Part shown: positions 17,461 through 27,080 of the stretch, one piece after another | How positions within the stretch are numbered: the first letter of the stretch is position 1 | Layout of the letters: the number at the start of each line of letters is the position of its first letter | Origin: Sinomicrobium kalidii | GTDB lineage: Bacteria; Bacteroidota; Bacteroidia; Flavobacteriales; Flavobacteriaceae | Direction: 5' to 3' | Length of the DNA: 64,000 nucleotides | Assembly (NCBI RefSeq): GCF_021183825.1 | Contig: NZ_CP089211.1 | Location: 3,149,501 to 3,213,500, forward strand | Position numbers and translations under genes: made by a program | Notes under the pieces: model-generated | Told to the model about the DNA's origin: nothing | Database searches by the model: none | Seen by the model: only the letters and a program-made list of their open reading frames with translations

Positions 17461-18900
17461 TTATTCTACGTCCCAAAAGATTCTTGTGGATAGCTCATCA
17501 CCTCCCATTGCGGAAGCTGCAGCTGAATAATTGTCCGAATTACGACTGGTTTCGGCAGTAGGATAAGTATAACGACGCGGTGTTGGTAGTTTAGATTGGG
17601 CTGTGATTCCCAACTCTGGAAAGCCTAACCTTCTATATGTAGTCCAGCCTTCAAACGGTCTGTTAAAAAGTGCTATCCATTTTTGGGTAGCTATCTTTTC
17701 TTTCCAATCACCTTGTGCTGTAGAATAAGCTACATCAGGATTAGAAAGATAATCGGATGCTTCATCAGATGAACCCGTCCAGTATTCTACAGATGCAGCA
17801 ACCGCATTATCGTAGTGCTCTTCGGCATTTCCTCCTACTGCATAACCTCTTTCTACGGCTTCCGCGAGCAAGAATTCTACCTCGCTGTATTCGAAAAGGA
17901 TTCCTTCAAGTGTGGGATCATCAAATATAGCCCCGATTTGTGTGCTGTTACCCCAGGTATTTCCGCCGGCGGAAAATTCTCCTCCTTCATATACACCCTC
18001 ACCTAAATTCTGTTTAAAATAAATGGGACGCCTAGGGTCTTCAAGATCATTCATAATATCAACAATGGTGTTGGCAGATACGAAATCTGTTCTCCCACTC
18101 TGTACGAGATCTTCCCATAATGGGTTTGTATTAGGAGCGCCAGCTTCATATTGAATTGTTGCATTGTCGCTATTCGAGGTGAAAACTCCAGCAGCAACTG
18201 CTTCCTCTGCCATTGTTTTTGCTTTGGCATTGTCCAGATCGGCATAACGGAGGGCAATACGTAATTTTAAAGAATTACCAAACTTTTTCCACAGTTCAAT
18301 ATTTCCGCCATATATAAGATCTTCATCTGAAAATCCGGTATATTCTGAATTTAAAGAAGCTATTGCATTATCCAGACGGACAATCAAATCTTCATAAATC
18401 TCGGCATCATCATCATAAACAGGAGTTAAATTATTCTCAAGATCTAAGGCTTCTGTGTAAGGAACATCTCCAAAGGAATCAACAAGTACATGGTATGCAT
18501 AGATTGTGAGAATTTCAATCATGGCAGATTCGTTTGCTAATTCTTCAGGAGCTATTTTGGGGTCATTGGTATTCGCAACTATTGTAGCCGCCTCATCCAG
18601 GTCTTTTAAAACATCGCGATAAAGTTCTCGCCAATGACTTTCCGGAACTGCCCGTGTTCTTAGGTTGTAGTTCGCTTCGTCCGTATATGTGGTTGTAGTC
18701 CAGTACTGTGCGAAAAATCTAAAAGCACTTCTGTTAACACTGGTATGTACCATTTCATCAAACAGGGCTTTAGTTGCTGTGGGGAATAAGGTCTCCGCAG
18801 TAACTTCCTGTGGTTTTTTCGAATCTGTATTTAGCCCATCATCCATATTTGAGCATGATATGCTAAATACAATTATGAATATATATAAGAGTTTTTTCAT
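17461..18900 (-). CDS. SusD/RagB-family outer membrane lipoprotein
   Basis: A 479-residue surface lipoprotein that partners the SusC-type channel and captures ligand. The signal peptide ends in the lipobox FSISC, with C16 as the lipidated residue, followed by an Asp/Asn-rich stretch typical of surface export. The helical repeat body and the C-terminal region (TRRYTYP-like segment RRYTYPTAETSRNSDNY) fit the SusD-like group linked with RagB-type peptide uptake. There are 11 bases between the susC stop and this start, so they form one operon. No carbohydrate-active enzyme is adjacent, so the ligand cannot be inferred from context. Confidence 0.9.
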   Translation of the reverse strand: MKKLLYIFIIVFSISCSNMDDGLNTDSKKPQEVTAETLFPTATKALFDEMVHTSVNRSAFRFFAQYWTTTTYTDEANYNLRTRAVPESHWRELYRDVLKDLDEAATIVANTNDPKIAPEELANESAMIEILTIYAYHVLVDSFGDVPYTEALDLENNLTPVYDDDAEIYEDLIVRLDNAIASLNSEYTGFSDEDLIYGGNIELWKKFGNSLKLRIALRYADLDNAKAKTMAEEAVAAGVFTSNSDNATIQYEAGAPNTNPLWEDLVQSGRTDFVSANTIVDIMNDLEDPRRPIYFKQNLGEGVYEGGEFSAGGNTWGNSTQIGAIFDDPTLEGILFEYSEVEFLLAEAVERGYAVGGNAEEHYDNAVAASVEYWTGSSDEASDYLSNPDVAYSTAQGDWKEKIATQKWIALFNRPFEGWTTYRRLGFPELGITAQSKLPTPRRYTYPTAETSRNSDNYSAAASAMGGDELSTRIFWDVE

Positions 18901-18911
18901 TACTTATTTGT

Positions 18912-21900
18912 TTAGAATTGAAGTCTGACATTAAATCCATACTCTTTAGTTGTAGGCATTGGAGCTGACTGAATTCCTTGCCAGTTCCCTGAACTTAAAC
19001 CTGCTTCAGGGTCGGAGTAGGGAATGTTCTTGTCAATTATCCATAAGTTTCTTCCTATAGCTGAAAGTGTAACATTTTGGAAAGGTAACTTTTCCAGCAT
19101 TTTAGATGGAAGAGAATAAGAAAGCGTAACCTCTCTTAACTTTATGTAACTGGCATCATAAATGTGGGCCGCATTTGGTCCTCCTGTACCATTGGCATAA
19201 TATCCCAAGACATTTCTGTAATCTTCCATGCTACCTCTTGTAGTATTGGGGGACCCGTCGGGGTTTACACCTGGTAAAATAATACCACCGCTATTAGCAG
19301 CGTAAGTGCCGTCAGCATTTTGAACTATAGGGTCTCTTTTTGGATTTCCAAGGTCATTAAGCCCTGCTGTTTCTGGGGTTATACCGGTGGCATGACCATA
19401 CCACGAATCCAAAGAGAATATGTCTCCACCTCTTTGAACATCAATGAGGAAGCTGAATGAAAGGTTTTTATAGCTTAGGGTGTTTTGGACCCCTCCTTTC
19501 CAGTCTGGGTTTATGTTTCCGATAGGTTGCGGAGTGCTGTCTACCAAATATGCTCCGGATTCAGGATCAACTACACGCTCTCCATTGAGGTACACAAAGT
19601 TTGATCCCCAGATTGAGCCGTATTGCTTTCCTACAGTTGCGTTGATAGAAACTCCTCCCTGGAAACTTGCCATTTCATAATTGTTAACTCCTTCATACAG
19701 AGATACTACTTCACTCTGGTTTTTATACCAGTTAACGTTAATCTTCCATTCAAAGTCTTCTGTTCTTATAGGAGAACCGTATAAATTTAATTCCAGTCCT
19801 TTGTTTTCAATTTCTCCTGAATTGACCCATTTGAAAGAAGCTCCTGTAGCATCTGAAACCCTAACAGGTTGGATCTGATCTTTGGAGTTATTTTTATATG
19901 CTGCAAAATCAAATCCTAAACGTCTGTTAAAGAATGCCATTTCCAGACCTGCCTCTAAACTTTGGGTGGTTTCATTTTTCAACTGTCTATTGTTTACATA
20001 GGTAGCTGAAGAGAACATGGGTACTCTGAAGTTAGTAGGAGCGTCAAATACCGTATAAACAGATAAAGGAGGAGCATAGTTTCCAACTTCAGCATAATTC
20101 ATCCTTAGTTTACCAAAAGTAAGCCAGTTACTATCTATCAGATTAGAGAATAAAAATGCTGTAGAAGCAGAAGGATAGAAGTAAGTATTATCATCAGTTG
20201 GCAGCGTAGAGGATTTATCTATACGCCCAGTTAAATCTAAAAACAGAAGATCGTTATAACCAAAAGAGAGGCTGGTGAAGTAGCCATCAGCTACCAATTC
20301 CGAATGTTCCTCTAGTGGTGGCTCTAACAAGTTTACCGAATTGGATAAAGAATATAACCCTGGTATTATTAGGCCGCCGTTTGTCTCTGCTGTAATATAA
20401 TCTTGTTTGAGAGTCCTTTTGGTGGCGCCTATAGTCCCGTTAAAGTTAAATTTCTCACTAAAATCCTTTTTGAAATTAACTAAAAGATCATAGTTTAATT
20501 CAGTATAATTTCCATTGTACCTGCTATATTCTGAGACATCTTTACTTCCTACAGCTATTCTTTCCTCTCTTAAGTCGCTGTATGTGTCTAAGGAAACACG
20601 GGCAGTGGCAGAAATCCAGTCATTTACCTGATAATCCAAACTAATATTACCAAACAATCTATTCCTGGTGTCCGTTTGATAATTTTCGTAACGTTCCCAA
20701 TAAGGGTTGTCCGTATAAAGAGGGAAAAGGTATTTGTCACTTTGAGGGTTAATAGAAGCATAGTTCCATGTGACATTTCTACCAGTTGCAAAATATGCTT
20801 CTCTTTGGTCTTTGAAGTCTACATTGGCCTGATTCCACTGACGCATGCTTTGTAAAATGTTTCGGCCGTTATACCCGGTACCTTCGCGCCCTTTACCATC
20901 GGTTTTAGTAAACGTTGCCTTTACAGAAGCTGTGAGCTTGTCTGTAAAAGAATGAGAACCATTGAAATCAATAGTATTTCTTTTTAGTTTACTGTTTGGT
21001 AATAAACCTTCTTGATTCAGGTTGGTGTATCCCAGACGAAATGATCCCTTTTCATCACCTCCTGCCAATGACACGCTGTTGGTAAGTGTCGTTGCAGTTT
21101 GAAATAAAAATTCTGGGCCGTTTTCTGCAGCAACCCATGGAGTGGCTGTCATATAATTTGGAGATTCCGGATAAAAAGCATCCCATTGGTAGACCATTAA
21201 GTTTGGATCGAAAGGACCTCCGTAAGATGCGTCTTCACTAAAAGGGACCACCTGTTCTTTAACTCCGTCACCATCAATATCAAAATCATTAAAATATGAT
21301 TCTCCGTCATCTCCATAGAATTTGGAATATCCCGCTCCGTATTCTTTTTGATATTTGGTAAAAGTATCTTTGTCATAAGTGCCAAAAGTGATTCCGGAAT
21401 TAATAGTCACTCCTATGCCTTTACGATTTTTACCTTTTTTTGTTGTAATAATGATGGCACCGTTAGCAGCCCTTGAACCATATAGGGCGGTGGCGGCAGC
21501 ACCTTTAAGTACGTTTATGCTTTCGATGTCTTCGGGATTGACATCCATTGCGGCATTACCATAGTCATACCCTCCATTACCGGCTCTTTGATTGTCAGTA
21601 TTGGTGTTGGAGTTACTAATAGGAGTACCGTCAATAACAAAAAGTGCCTGGTTATTACCGGTAATTGAGGAATATCCGCGTAATACTACGTTTGAAGATC
21701 CTCCTAATGTACTACTTCTTTTAACACTCAATCCGGCAACTTTACCTGAAAGAGAGTTGACAAAGTTGGTTTCTTTGGCTGTATTTACTTGATCTCCTCC
21801 TACTTCCTGAGTTGCGTATCCAAGAGATTTTTTCTCTCTTGAAATCCCCAGAGCCGTAACCACAACTTCATCTAACGCCTGGGCATCTTCTTCTAATTCT

Positions 21901-22178
21901 ATATTTATGGTAGAAGAAGCACCAACCACCACCTCGGCAGTTTTCATACCGATATAAGAGACTGCAAGGGTTTCTCCTTCGCCGACGTTGATGGTAAAGT
22001 TACCGTCAAAGTCGGTTTGGGTCCCTGTATTGGTCCCTTTTATCAGAACATTTGCTCCGGGCAACGGCATACCGCGCACGTCAGTCACCGTTCCGGAAAC
22101 CGCTTTTTCCTGTGCAAGACCTATCTGCACCATTAACGCCAAAAAAAGCGTCAAAATTCCGCTAAGTTTTGTTCTCAT
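18912..22178 (-). CDS. SusC/RagA-family TonB-linked outer membrane channel
   Basis: A 1088-residue TonB-dependent channel. After a signal peptide (ending IGLAQ) comes a carboxypeptidase-regulatory-like domain (VSGTVTDVRGMPLPGANVLI, about residues 28-100). Next are the TonB box region LDEVVVTALG, the plug with the SusC signature ALFVIDGTPISN, and a barrel ending in VRLQF. It energises import of the ligand captured by the SusD partner. I start at the ATG at 22178. An upstream in-frame start at 22238 lies in the promoter region. The operon is susC-susD only, with no regulator or enzyme attached. Confidence 0.95.
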   Translation of the reverse strand: MRTKLSGILTLFLALMVQIGLAQEKAVSGTVTDVRGMPLPGANVLIKGTNTGTQTDFDGNFTINVGEGETLAVSYIGMKTAEVVVGASSTINIELEEDAQALDEVVVTALGISREKKSLGYATQEVGGDQVNTAKETNFVNSLSGKVAGLSVKRSSTLGGSSNVVLRGYSSITGNNQALFVIDGTPISNSNTNTDNQRAGNGGYDYGNAAMDVNPEDIESINVLKGAAATALYGSRAANGAIIITTKKGKNRKGIGVTINSGITFGTYDKDTFTKYQKEYGAGYSKFYGDDGESYFNDFDIDGDGVKEQVVPFSEDASYGGPFDPNLMVYQWDAFYPESPNYMTATPWVAAENGPEFLFQTATTLTNSVSLAGGDEKGSFRLGYTNLNQEGLLPNSKLKRNTIDFNGSHSFTDKLTASVKATFTKTDGKGREGTGYNGRNILQSMRQWNQANVDFKDQREAYFATGRNVTWNYASINPQSDKYLFPLYTDNPYWERYENYQTDTRNRLFGNISLDYQVNDWISATARVSLDTYSDLREERIAVGSKDVSEYSRYNGNYTELNYDLLVNFKKDFSEKFNFNGTIGATKRTLKQDYITAETNGGLIIPGLYSLSNSVNLLEPPLEEHSELVADGYFTSLSFGYNDLLFLDLTGRIDKSSTLPTDDNTYFYPSASTAFLFSNLIDSNWLTFGKLRMNYAEVGNYAPPLSVYTVFDAPTNFRVPMFSSATYVNNRQLKNETTQSLEAGLEMAFFNRRLGFDFAAYKNNSKDQIQPVRVSDATGASFKWVNSGEIENKGLELNLYGSPIRTEDFEWKINVNWYKNQSEVVSLYEGVNNYEMASFQGGVSINATVGKQYGSIWGSNFVYLNGERVVDPESGAYLVDSTPQPIGNINPDWKGGVQNTLSYKNLSFSFLIDVQRGGDIFSLDSWYGHATGITPETAGLNDLGNPKRDPIVQNADGTYAANSGGIILPGVNPDGSPNTTRGSMEDYRNVLGYYANGTGGPNAAHIYDASYIKLREVTLSYSLPSKMLEKLPFQNVTLSAIGRNLWIIDKNIPYSDPEAGLSSGNWQGIQSAPMPTTKEYGFNVRLQF

Positions 22179-22207
22179 GTTTTGAAAATTATTTTGAATT
22201 AGTGCCC

Positions 22208-22238
22208 CAAATATGTGGAAAAAACCTAACGGTAACAA
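22208..22238 (-). promoter_or_regulatory. Promoter of the susC-susD operon
   Basis: On the minus strand, TTG (22238-22236) is followed after 20 bases by CATATTTG (22215-22208), one mismatch from TAnnTTTG. The leader to the susC ATG would be about 25-30 bases. Confidence 0.5.
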
Positions 22239-22738
22239 TTTATTAACAACACCTATGAATAAAACGCAAAATCGATATATCTAAATATTAACTTAAATTT
22301 TAGTATTCTTATGTTAAAATATGATAAAATATGCTTTTTATTTCTTTTTTTGTTTTAAAATATAGGCTTATTTGTAAAAATTAACCATTATGATTTAGAT
22401 GTTAATTTTTTTCTTTTTAGTAAGAAAAGTTGTCGTTTGATGTGAATTTATTGTAAAATAGCCGACTCTTGTGAAAGTTTCAGGAAATAAAGGTTTTAAA
22501 GGTGATTTTTATAACGCTTGAAGATGTTGTTATAGTGTGTTGTTGTATGTTTGTTGTTTGGAGGGTTGGGCGAAGAAGTTTTTCAGATAGGTGTGCCGTT
22601 GTAATTTGTTTCGAAGAAGGTGTTTTCTTAACCAGGGAAAAGTGTTGTTTTTTGTGTCGGGGTGTTGAGGGAAAAGCTTGTCCGGGTATTGAGAAAAAGA
22701 AAAAGAGGTGTATCTGGAAGAAAATTAATTGTTTATGA
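22239..22738. other. Intergenic region between susC and the rpsL promoter
   Basis: About 500 bases without a supported gene. The left part is strongly AT-rich. The right part (22500-22700) is rich in G and T on the plus strand and contains an open frame of 78 codons that I do not accept as coding. I see no terminator, tRNA or repeat. Confidence 0.6.
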
Positions 22739-22769
22739 TTTGAATTATTGGAAAATATTTCTACCTTTG
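22739..22769 (+). promoter_or_regulatory. Main promoter of the rpsL (str) operon
   Basis: TTTG at 22739-22742 and TACCTTTG at 22762-22769 are separated by exactly 19 bases, an ideal Bacteroidota promoter, 54 bases before the rpsL ATG. Confidence 0.75.
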
Positions 22770-22771
22770 CC

Positions 22772-22789
22772 ACCCTCTAAAAAGAGGGT
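22772..22789 (+). promoter_or_regulatory. Hairpin at the 5' end of the rpsL leader
   Basis: ACCCTCT at 22772-22778 pairs with AGAGGGT at 22783-22789 around an AAAA loop. It lies at the very start of the transcript predicted from the promoter at 22739-22769. It may protect the mRNA 5' end or take part in control. Confidence 0.5.
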
Positions 22790-22823
22790 TAATATAATTT
22801 AAACTATTATCGTAAAGTAAATT

Positions 22824-23204
22824 ATGCCAACAATTTCACAATTAGTACGAAAAGGAAGAGCCAGGATTACCAAGAAGAGTAAATCGGTTGCTTTGGATTC
22901 GTGCCCTCAGCGAAGAGGGGTTTGTACGCGTGTTTACACTACTACACCTAAAAAGCCGAACTCCGCGATGCGTAAGGTTGCTCGTGTGCGTTTGACGAAT
23001 GGTAATGAAGTGAACGCGTATATCCCGGGTGAGGGTCACAATCTCCAGGAGCACTCGATAGTATTGGTAAGAGGCGGAAGGGTTAAAGACCTGCCGGGTG
23101 TAAGGTATCATATTGTGCGTGGTGCACTCGATACTGCCGGTGTGCAAGGAAGGACGCAACGAAGGTCTAAATACGGAGCTAAACGTCCGAAAGATAAGAA
23201 GTAG
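22824..23204 (+). CDS. rpsL: 30S ribosomal protein S12
   Basis: A 126-residue S12, which lines the decoding centre. The conserved [12 protein letters not shown] loop (about residues 40-51) and [14 protein letters not shown] loop (about 83-96), where streptomycin-resistance changes occur, have wild-type residues. It is the first gene of the str block, 54 bases after a strong promoter and a leader hairpin. The next gene, rpsG, follows after an unusually long 107-base spacer. Confidence 0.98.
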   Translation: MPTISQLVRKGRARITKKSKSVALDSCPQRRGVCTRVYTTTPKKPNSAMRKVARVRLTNGNEVNAYIPGEGHNLQEHSIVLVRGGRVKDLPGVRYHIVRGALDTAGVQGRTQRRSKYGAKRPKDKK

Positions 23205-23220
23205 TCGTTTTGGTTTCCGT

Positions 23221-23272
23221 GGAGATGTATTATATATGGTGTCTCCTTTGTGAAAAGACGCGTTTCGTCTTT
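23221..23272 (+). promoter_or_regulatory. Two hairpins in the rpsL-rpsG spacer
   Basis: GGAGA at 23221-23225 can pair with TCTCC at 23242-23246, and AAAGACG at 23254-23260 pairs with CGTCTTT at 23266-23272 around a 5-base loop. In E. coli, S7 represses its own synthesis by binding the rpsL-rpsG spacer. The position is the same here, but the structure is not compared. Confidence 0.4.
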
Positions 23273-23311
23273 GTTTGAAAAAAAAGGTCAAAAAACAATT
23301 AAAGAAAAGAC

Positions 23312-23788
23312 ATGAGAAAAAGAAAGGCAAAAAAGAGACCTCTTCTGCCGGACCCCAGGTTTAACGATCAGCTGGTGACTCGTTTTGTTAATAATCTGAT
23401 GTGGGACGGGAAGAAGTCTGTAGCATTCAAGGTATTCTATGATGCCATAGATATCGTGGAAGAGAAAAAACAGAATGAAGATAAAACTGCCCTGGAACTC
23501 TGGAAAGATGCGTTGTCTAACGTGATGCCGCACGTAGAGGTGAGAAGCCGTCGTGTGGGTGGGGCTACGTTTCAGATCCCTATGCAGATCAGGCCGGACA
23601 GGAAAGTGTCGATGGCTATGAAATGGCTTATCGGGTTCGCCCGGAAAAGGAATGAAAAATCCATGGCGCAGAAACTTGCGGCAGAAGTCCTGGCAGCAGC
23701 TAAGGAAGAAGGTGCCGCAGTGAAGAAAAGAGTAGATACACACAGAATGGCTGAGGCTAATAAAGCATTCTCTCACTTTAGATTTTAA
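23312..23788 (+). CDS. rpsG: 30S ribosomal protein S7
   Basis: A 158-residue S7, primary binder of the 3' domain of 16S rRNA and organiser of the 30S head. The N-terminal basic tail [16 protein letters not shown] and the segment [16 protein letters not shown] (residues about 83-98) are typical. It lies between rpsL and fusA, 22 bases before fusA. The length is that of the usual bacterial protein. Confidence 0.97.
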   Translation: MRKRKAKKRPLLPDPRFNDQLVTRFVNNLMWDGKKSVAFKVFYDAIDIVEEKKQNEDKTALELWKDALSNVMPHVEVRSRRVGGATFQIPMQIRPDRKVSMAMKWLIGFARKRNEKSMAQKLAAEVLAAAKEEGAAVKKRVDTHRMAEANKAFSHFRF

Positions 23789-23810
23789 TTGCTAAGAACA
23801 TAATTATAAA

Positions 23811-25937
23811 ATGGGAAGAGATTTAAAATATACGAGAAATATCGGTATTGCCGCGCACATTGATGCCGGGAAAACTACAACTACAGAACGGATATTGTTC
23901 TATACCGGTGTTAGTCATAAAGTAGGTGAGGTGCACGACGGGGCTGCGACAATGGACTGGATGGAGCAGGAGCAGGAGCGTGGTATTACCATTACTTCGG
24001 CTGCTACTACCTGTAGCTGGAATTTCCCCATGGAAAATGCTCAGCCTACTCCGGAAACAAAACCGTATCACTTTAATATAATAGATACTCCCGGCCACGT
24101 GGATTTTACGGTGGAAGTGAACCGATCCCTGAGAGTGCTCGACGGATTGGTTTTTTTGTTTAGCGCCGTTGACGGTGTGGAGCCGCAATCTGAAACCAAC
24201 TGGAGGCTTGCTGATAATTATAAGGTGCCCAGGATGGGCTTTGTGAATAAAATGGACCGCCAGGGATCTAACTTCCTTAATGTGTGTAAGCAGGTTAAGG
24301 ATATGTTGGGGTCTAATGCGGTGCCGATTGTGCTCCCTATCGGGGAAGAGGCCGATTTCAGGGGTATTGTTGACCTTATTAAGAACAGGGCGGTAGTATG
24401 GCATGATGAAAATTTCGGTTCTACATTCGATGTAGTGGATATACCGGAAGATATGAAAGAAGAAGTAGGGGAATACAGGGCACATCTTATAGAAGCTGTT
24501 GCGGAATATGATGAGAACCTGATGGAGAAATTCTTTGAGGATGAGAATTCCATCACCGAAGATGAAATTCATGCTGCCCTGCGTGCTGCGGTTATGGATA
24601 TGAGCATCATACCCATGATCTGCGGTTCTGCATTTAAGAATAAAGGTGTGCAGTTCCTTCTGGATGCTGTGTGCAGGTACCTGCCTTCTCCTTTGGATAA
24701 GGATGCGATTGTAGGTGTTAATCCGGGTACGGAAGAAGAAGCTTCCCGGAAACCGGATGTTAATGCACCTTTTGCAGCGCTTGCATTTAAAATTGCTACC
24801 GATCCTTTTGTTGGACGATTGGCATTCTTCAGGGCTTATTCAGGGAAACTGGATGCCGGTTCCTATGTGTTGAATACGCGTTCCGGTAAAAAGGAAAGGA
24901 TTTCCCGTATCTATCAGATGCATTCCAATAAACAAAATGCTATTGATTCCATTGCTGCCGGAGATATCGGTGCAGCCGTAGGGTTTAAGGATATTAAAAC
25001 CGGAGATACGCTTTGTGATGAAAAGAACCCTATTGTTCTGGAGAGCATGGAGTTCCCGGAACCGGTGATCGGTATTGCCGTAGAGCCTAAAACCAAGGCA
25101 GATGTGGATAAGCTGGGGATGGCGCTTGCCAAACTGGCTGAAGAAGACCCTACTTTCCAGGCTAAAACAGATGAAGTTTCCGGACAAACCATTATATCGG
25201 GAATGGGAGAGTTGCACCTGGATATAATCGTAGATAGGCTGAAACGTGAATTTAAGGTTGAGGTGAATCAGGGGCTGCCGCAGGTAGAGTACAAGGAAGC
25301 TATCACTGCTACTGCAAACCACAGGGAGGTTTATAAGAAACAAACCGGTGGACGCGGTAAGTTTGCGGATATTGTCTTTACCATGGAGCCTGCCGAAGAA
25401 GGTAAGACCGGCCTCGAATTTGTCAATGTGATCAAGGGTGGTAACATCCCGAAAGAATATATCCCCTCCGTTGAGAAAGGGTTTAAAGAGGCTATGAAAA
25501 ATGGTCCTTTGGCCGGATTTGAAATGGATGCCATGAAGGTAACGCTCAAGGATGGGTCTTTCCACCCGGTGGATTCCGATTCCCTTTCTTTTGAGTTGGC
25601 TGCAAAACTGGGATATAAAGTGGCTGCGAAGGCTGCGCGTGCCGTGTTGATGGAGCCTATAATGAAGCTGGAAGTACTCACTCCCGAAGAAAACATGGGA
25701 GATGTTGTGGGAGACCTTAACCGTCGTCGCGGACAAGTGAACAACATGGACGACAGGGCGGGTTCAAAAGTGATAAAAGCACTGGTGCCGATGTCTGAAA
25801 TGTTTGGTTATGTAACTGCATTGAGGACCTTGTCTTCAGGTAGGGCAACTTCGACTATGGAATTTTCTCACTATGCAGAAACTCCGCCGAATATAGCAGA
25901 AGAAGTGGTTAAGAAAGCAAAAGGGGTTGAAGCTTAA
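23811..25937 (+). CDS. fusA: Translation elongation factor G
   Basis: A 708-residue GTPase that drives ribosomal translocation. The GTPase motifs [12 protein letters not shown] (P-loop, about residues 16-27), [11 protein letters not shown] (switch I/G2), DTPGHVDF (G3) and NKMDRQG (G4) are all present, followed by domains II-V. It is the canonical str-operon copy, between rpsG and rpsJ, with 11 bases to rpsJ. There is no sign of a second, diverged EF-G in the window. Confidence 0.98.
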   Translation: MGRDLKYTRNIGIAAHIDAGKTTTTERILFYTGVSHKVGEVHDGAATMDWMEQEQERGITITSAATTCSWNFPMENAQPTPETKPYHFNIIDTPGHVDFTVEVNRSLRVLDGLVFLFSAVDGVEPQSETNWRLADNYKVPRMGFVNKMDRQGSNFLNVCKQVKDMLGSNAVPIVLPIGEEADFRGIVDLIKNRAVVWHDENFGSTFDVVDIPEDMKEEVGEYRAHLIEAVAEYDENLMEKFFEDENSITEDEIHAALRAAVMDMSIIPMICGSAFKNKGVQFLLDAVCRYLPSPLDKDAIVGVNPGTEEEASRKPDVNAPFAALAFKIATDPFVGRLAFFRAYSGKLDAGSYVLNTRSGKKERISRIYQMHSNKQNAIDSIAAGDIGAAVGFKDIKTGDTLCDEKNPIVLESMEFPEPVIGIAVEPKTKADVDKLGMALAKLAEEDPTFQAKTDEVSGQTIISGMGELHLDIIVDRLKREFKVEVNQGLPQVEYKEAITATANHREVYKKQTGGRGKFADIVFTMEPAEEGKTGLEFVNVIKGGNIPKEYIPSVEKGFKEAMKNGPLAGFEMDAMKVTLKDGSFHPVDSDSLSFELAAKLGYKVAAKAARAVLMEPIMKLEVLTPEENMGDVVGDLNRRRGQVNNMDDRAGSKVIKALVPMSEMFGYVTALRTLSSGRATSTMEFSHYAETPPNIAEEVVKKAKGVEA

Positions 25938-25948
25938 ATTTTACGAAA

Positions 25949-26254
25949 ATGAGTCAGAAAATAAGAATAAAATTAAAATCATACGATCACAATTTGGTGG
26001 ACAAATCTGCAGAGAAGATCGTGAAAACGGTAAAGACTACCGGGGCTGTGGTAACGGGGCCTATTCCGTTGCCAACCCATAAAAAACTGTTTACGGTACT
26101 GCGTTCACCGCACGTGAATAAAAAGTCAAGGGAGCAGTTTCAGTTGAGTTCTTATAAGAGGTTGCTGGATATTTACAGCTCCTCTTCCAAAACGATCGAT
26201 GCGTTGATGAAGCTTGAGCTGCCTAGTGGAGTTGAAGTGGAGATCAAGGTTTGA
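25949..26254 (+). CDS. rpsJ: 30S ribosomal protein S10
   Basis: A 101-residue S10, a 30S head protein that also acts as NusE in antitermination with NusB/Nus[12 protein letters not shown] at the N-terminus and the [11 protein letters not shown] loop (about residues 36-46) are conserved. It sits directly behind fusA, not at the head of the rplC cluster, and is separated from rplC by a 208-base spacer holding a terminator. Confidence 0.97.
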   Translation: MSQKIRIKLKSYDHNLVDKSAEKIVKTVKTTGAVVTGPIPLPTHKKLFTVLRSPHVNKKSREQFQLSSYKRLLDIYSSSSKTIDALMKLELPSGVEVEIKV

Positions 26255-26462
26255 TGATCGTCTGACCCGGGAAAATTGGTCCCGGCGACATGTCCGGAGC
26301 GTTTCGCAAAGGAAAAACGGAAACAAAAAATATATTCAGGGTTGAAATATGTTTTTTGACCCTGAATTTTTTGGAATAGTAAATTAAAGTAGTAACAAAA
26401 CGGTTGGGTTTGGGTTGCGGGTATAAACCGCAGCGGAATCTAATCAAAAATCAAAAATCAGT
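26255..26462 (+). promoter_or_regulatory. Structured spacer between rpsJ and rplC
   Basis: A 208-base gap containing three hairpins: CCGGGA/TCCCGG (26267-26285), a terminator-type hairpin (26335-26366) and TGCGG/CCGCA (26416-26432). I cannot find a clear TAnnTTTG promoter after the terminator, so the region may act as an attenuator controlling readthrough into the rplC cluster. Confidence 0.45.
26335..26372 (+). terminator. Terminator-like hairpin between rpsJ and rplC
   Basis: TTCAGGGT at 26335-26342 pairs with ACCCTGAA at 26359-26366, followed directly by six T. It has the form of an intrinsic terminator inside the ribosomal gene block. Confidence 0.65.
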
Positions 26463-27080
26463 ATGTCTGGGTTAATTGGTAAAAAGATTGGCATGACCAG
26501 CATTTTTGACGAGAACGGGAAGAATGTTCCGTGTACCGTTATTGAAGCAGGTCCATGCGTGGTTACCCAAGTCAGAACCAATGAGGTTGACGGGTATGAG
26601 GCTCTTCAGCTTGGTTTCGATGACAAGGCAGAAAAACGTGCTAACAAGGCCGAGTTGGGCCACTTTAAAAAAGCAGGGGTTTCGCCTAAGAAAAGGATCG
26701 TCGAGTTCCAGGGCTTTGAAGGAGAATTTAAATTGGGCGATACCATAACGGTAGAACACTTTACAGAAGGTGAGTTCGTCGATGTGGTGGGTACGTCCAA
26801 AGGAAAAGGTTTCCAGGGTGTGGTTAAACGACACGGTTTTGGCGGAGTAGGACAAGCTACTCACGGTCAGCATAACCGTTTAAGAGCGCCCGGGTCTATA
26901 GGTGCGGCATCTTATCCTTCCAGGGTGTTCAAAGGAATGCGAATGGCCGGCAGGACTGGAGCTGAAAAAGTAACAGTAGAAAACCTGAAAGTGTTGAAAG
27001 TGGTTCCGGAAAAGAACCTTGTAGTTGTTAAAGGCTGTGTTCCGGGGCATAAAAACGCTTACGTAATAGTTCAGAAGTAA
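26463..27080 (+). CDS. rplC: 50S ribosomal protein L3
   Basis: A 205-residue L3, an early assembly protein whose extension reaches the peptidyl transferase centre. The extension with [12 protein letters not shown] (about residues 130-141), including the glutamine methylated in other bacteria, is present. Its stop codon TAA shares one base with the rplD start ATG, so the two are translationally coupled. Confidence 0.97.
   Translation: MSGLIGKKIGMTSIFDENGKNVPCTVIEAGPCVVTQVRTNEVDGYEALQLGFDDKAEKRANKAELGHFKKAGVSPKKRIVEFQGFEGEFKLGDTITVEHFTEGEFVDVVGTSKGKGFQGVVKRHGFGGVGQATHGQHNRLRAPGSIGAASYPSRVFKGMRMAGRTGAEKVTVENLKVLKVVPEKNLVVVKGCVPGHKNAYVIVQK

Noticed and set aside
22502..22738. Plus-strand open frame of 78 codons with many Cys and Val before rpsL
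   Set aside because: It arises from a G/T-rich stretch, overlaps the -33 element of the rpsL promoter, starts with a poor codon and has no recognisable domain.
24840..25736. Long minus-strand open frame opposite fusA (298 codons)
   Set aside because: It mirrors the codon pattern of fusA and shows no independent features.
26367..26462. Separate promoter for rplC after the spacer terminator
   Set aside because: TTG at 26371-26373 is followed at the correct distance only by TAACAAAA, which does not match TAnnTTTG; I keep the attenuator idea but cannot exclude a weak promoter.
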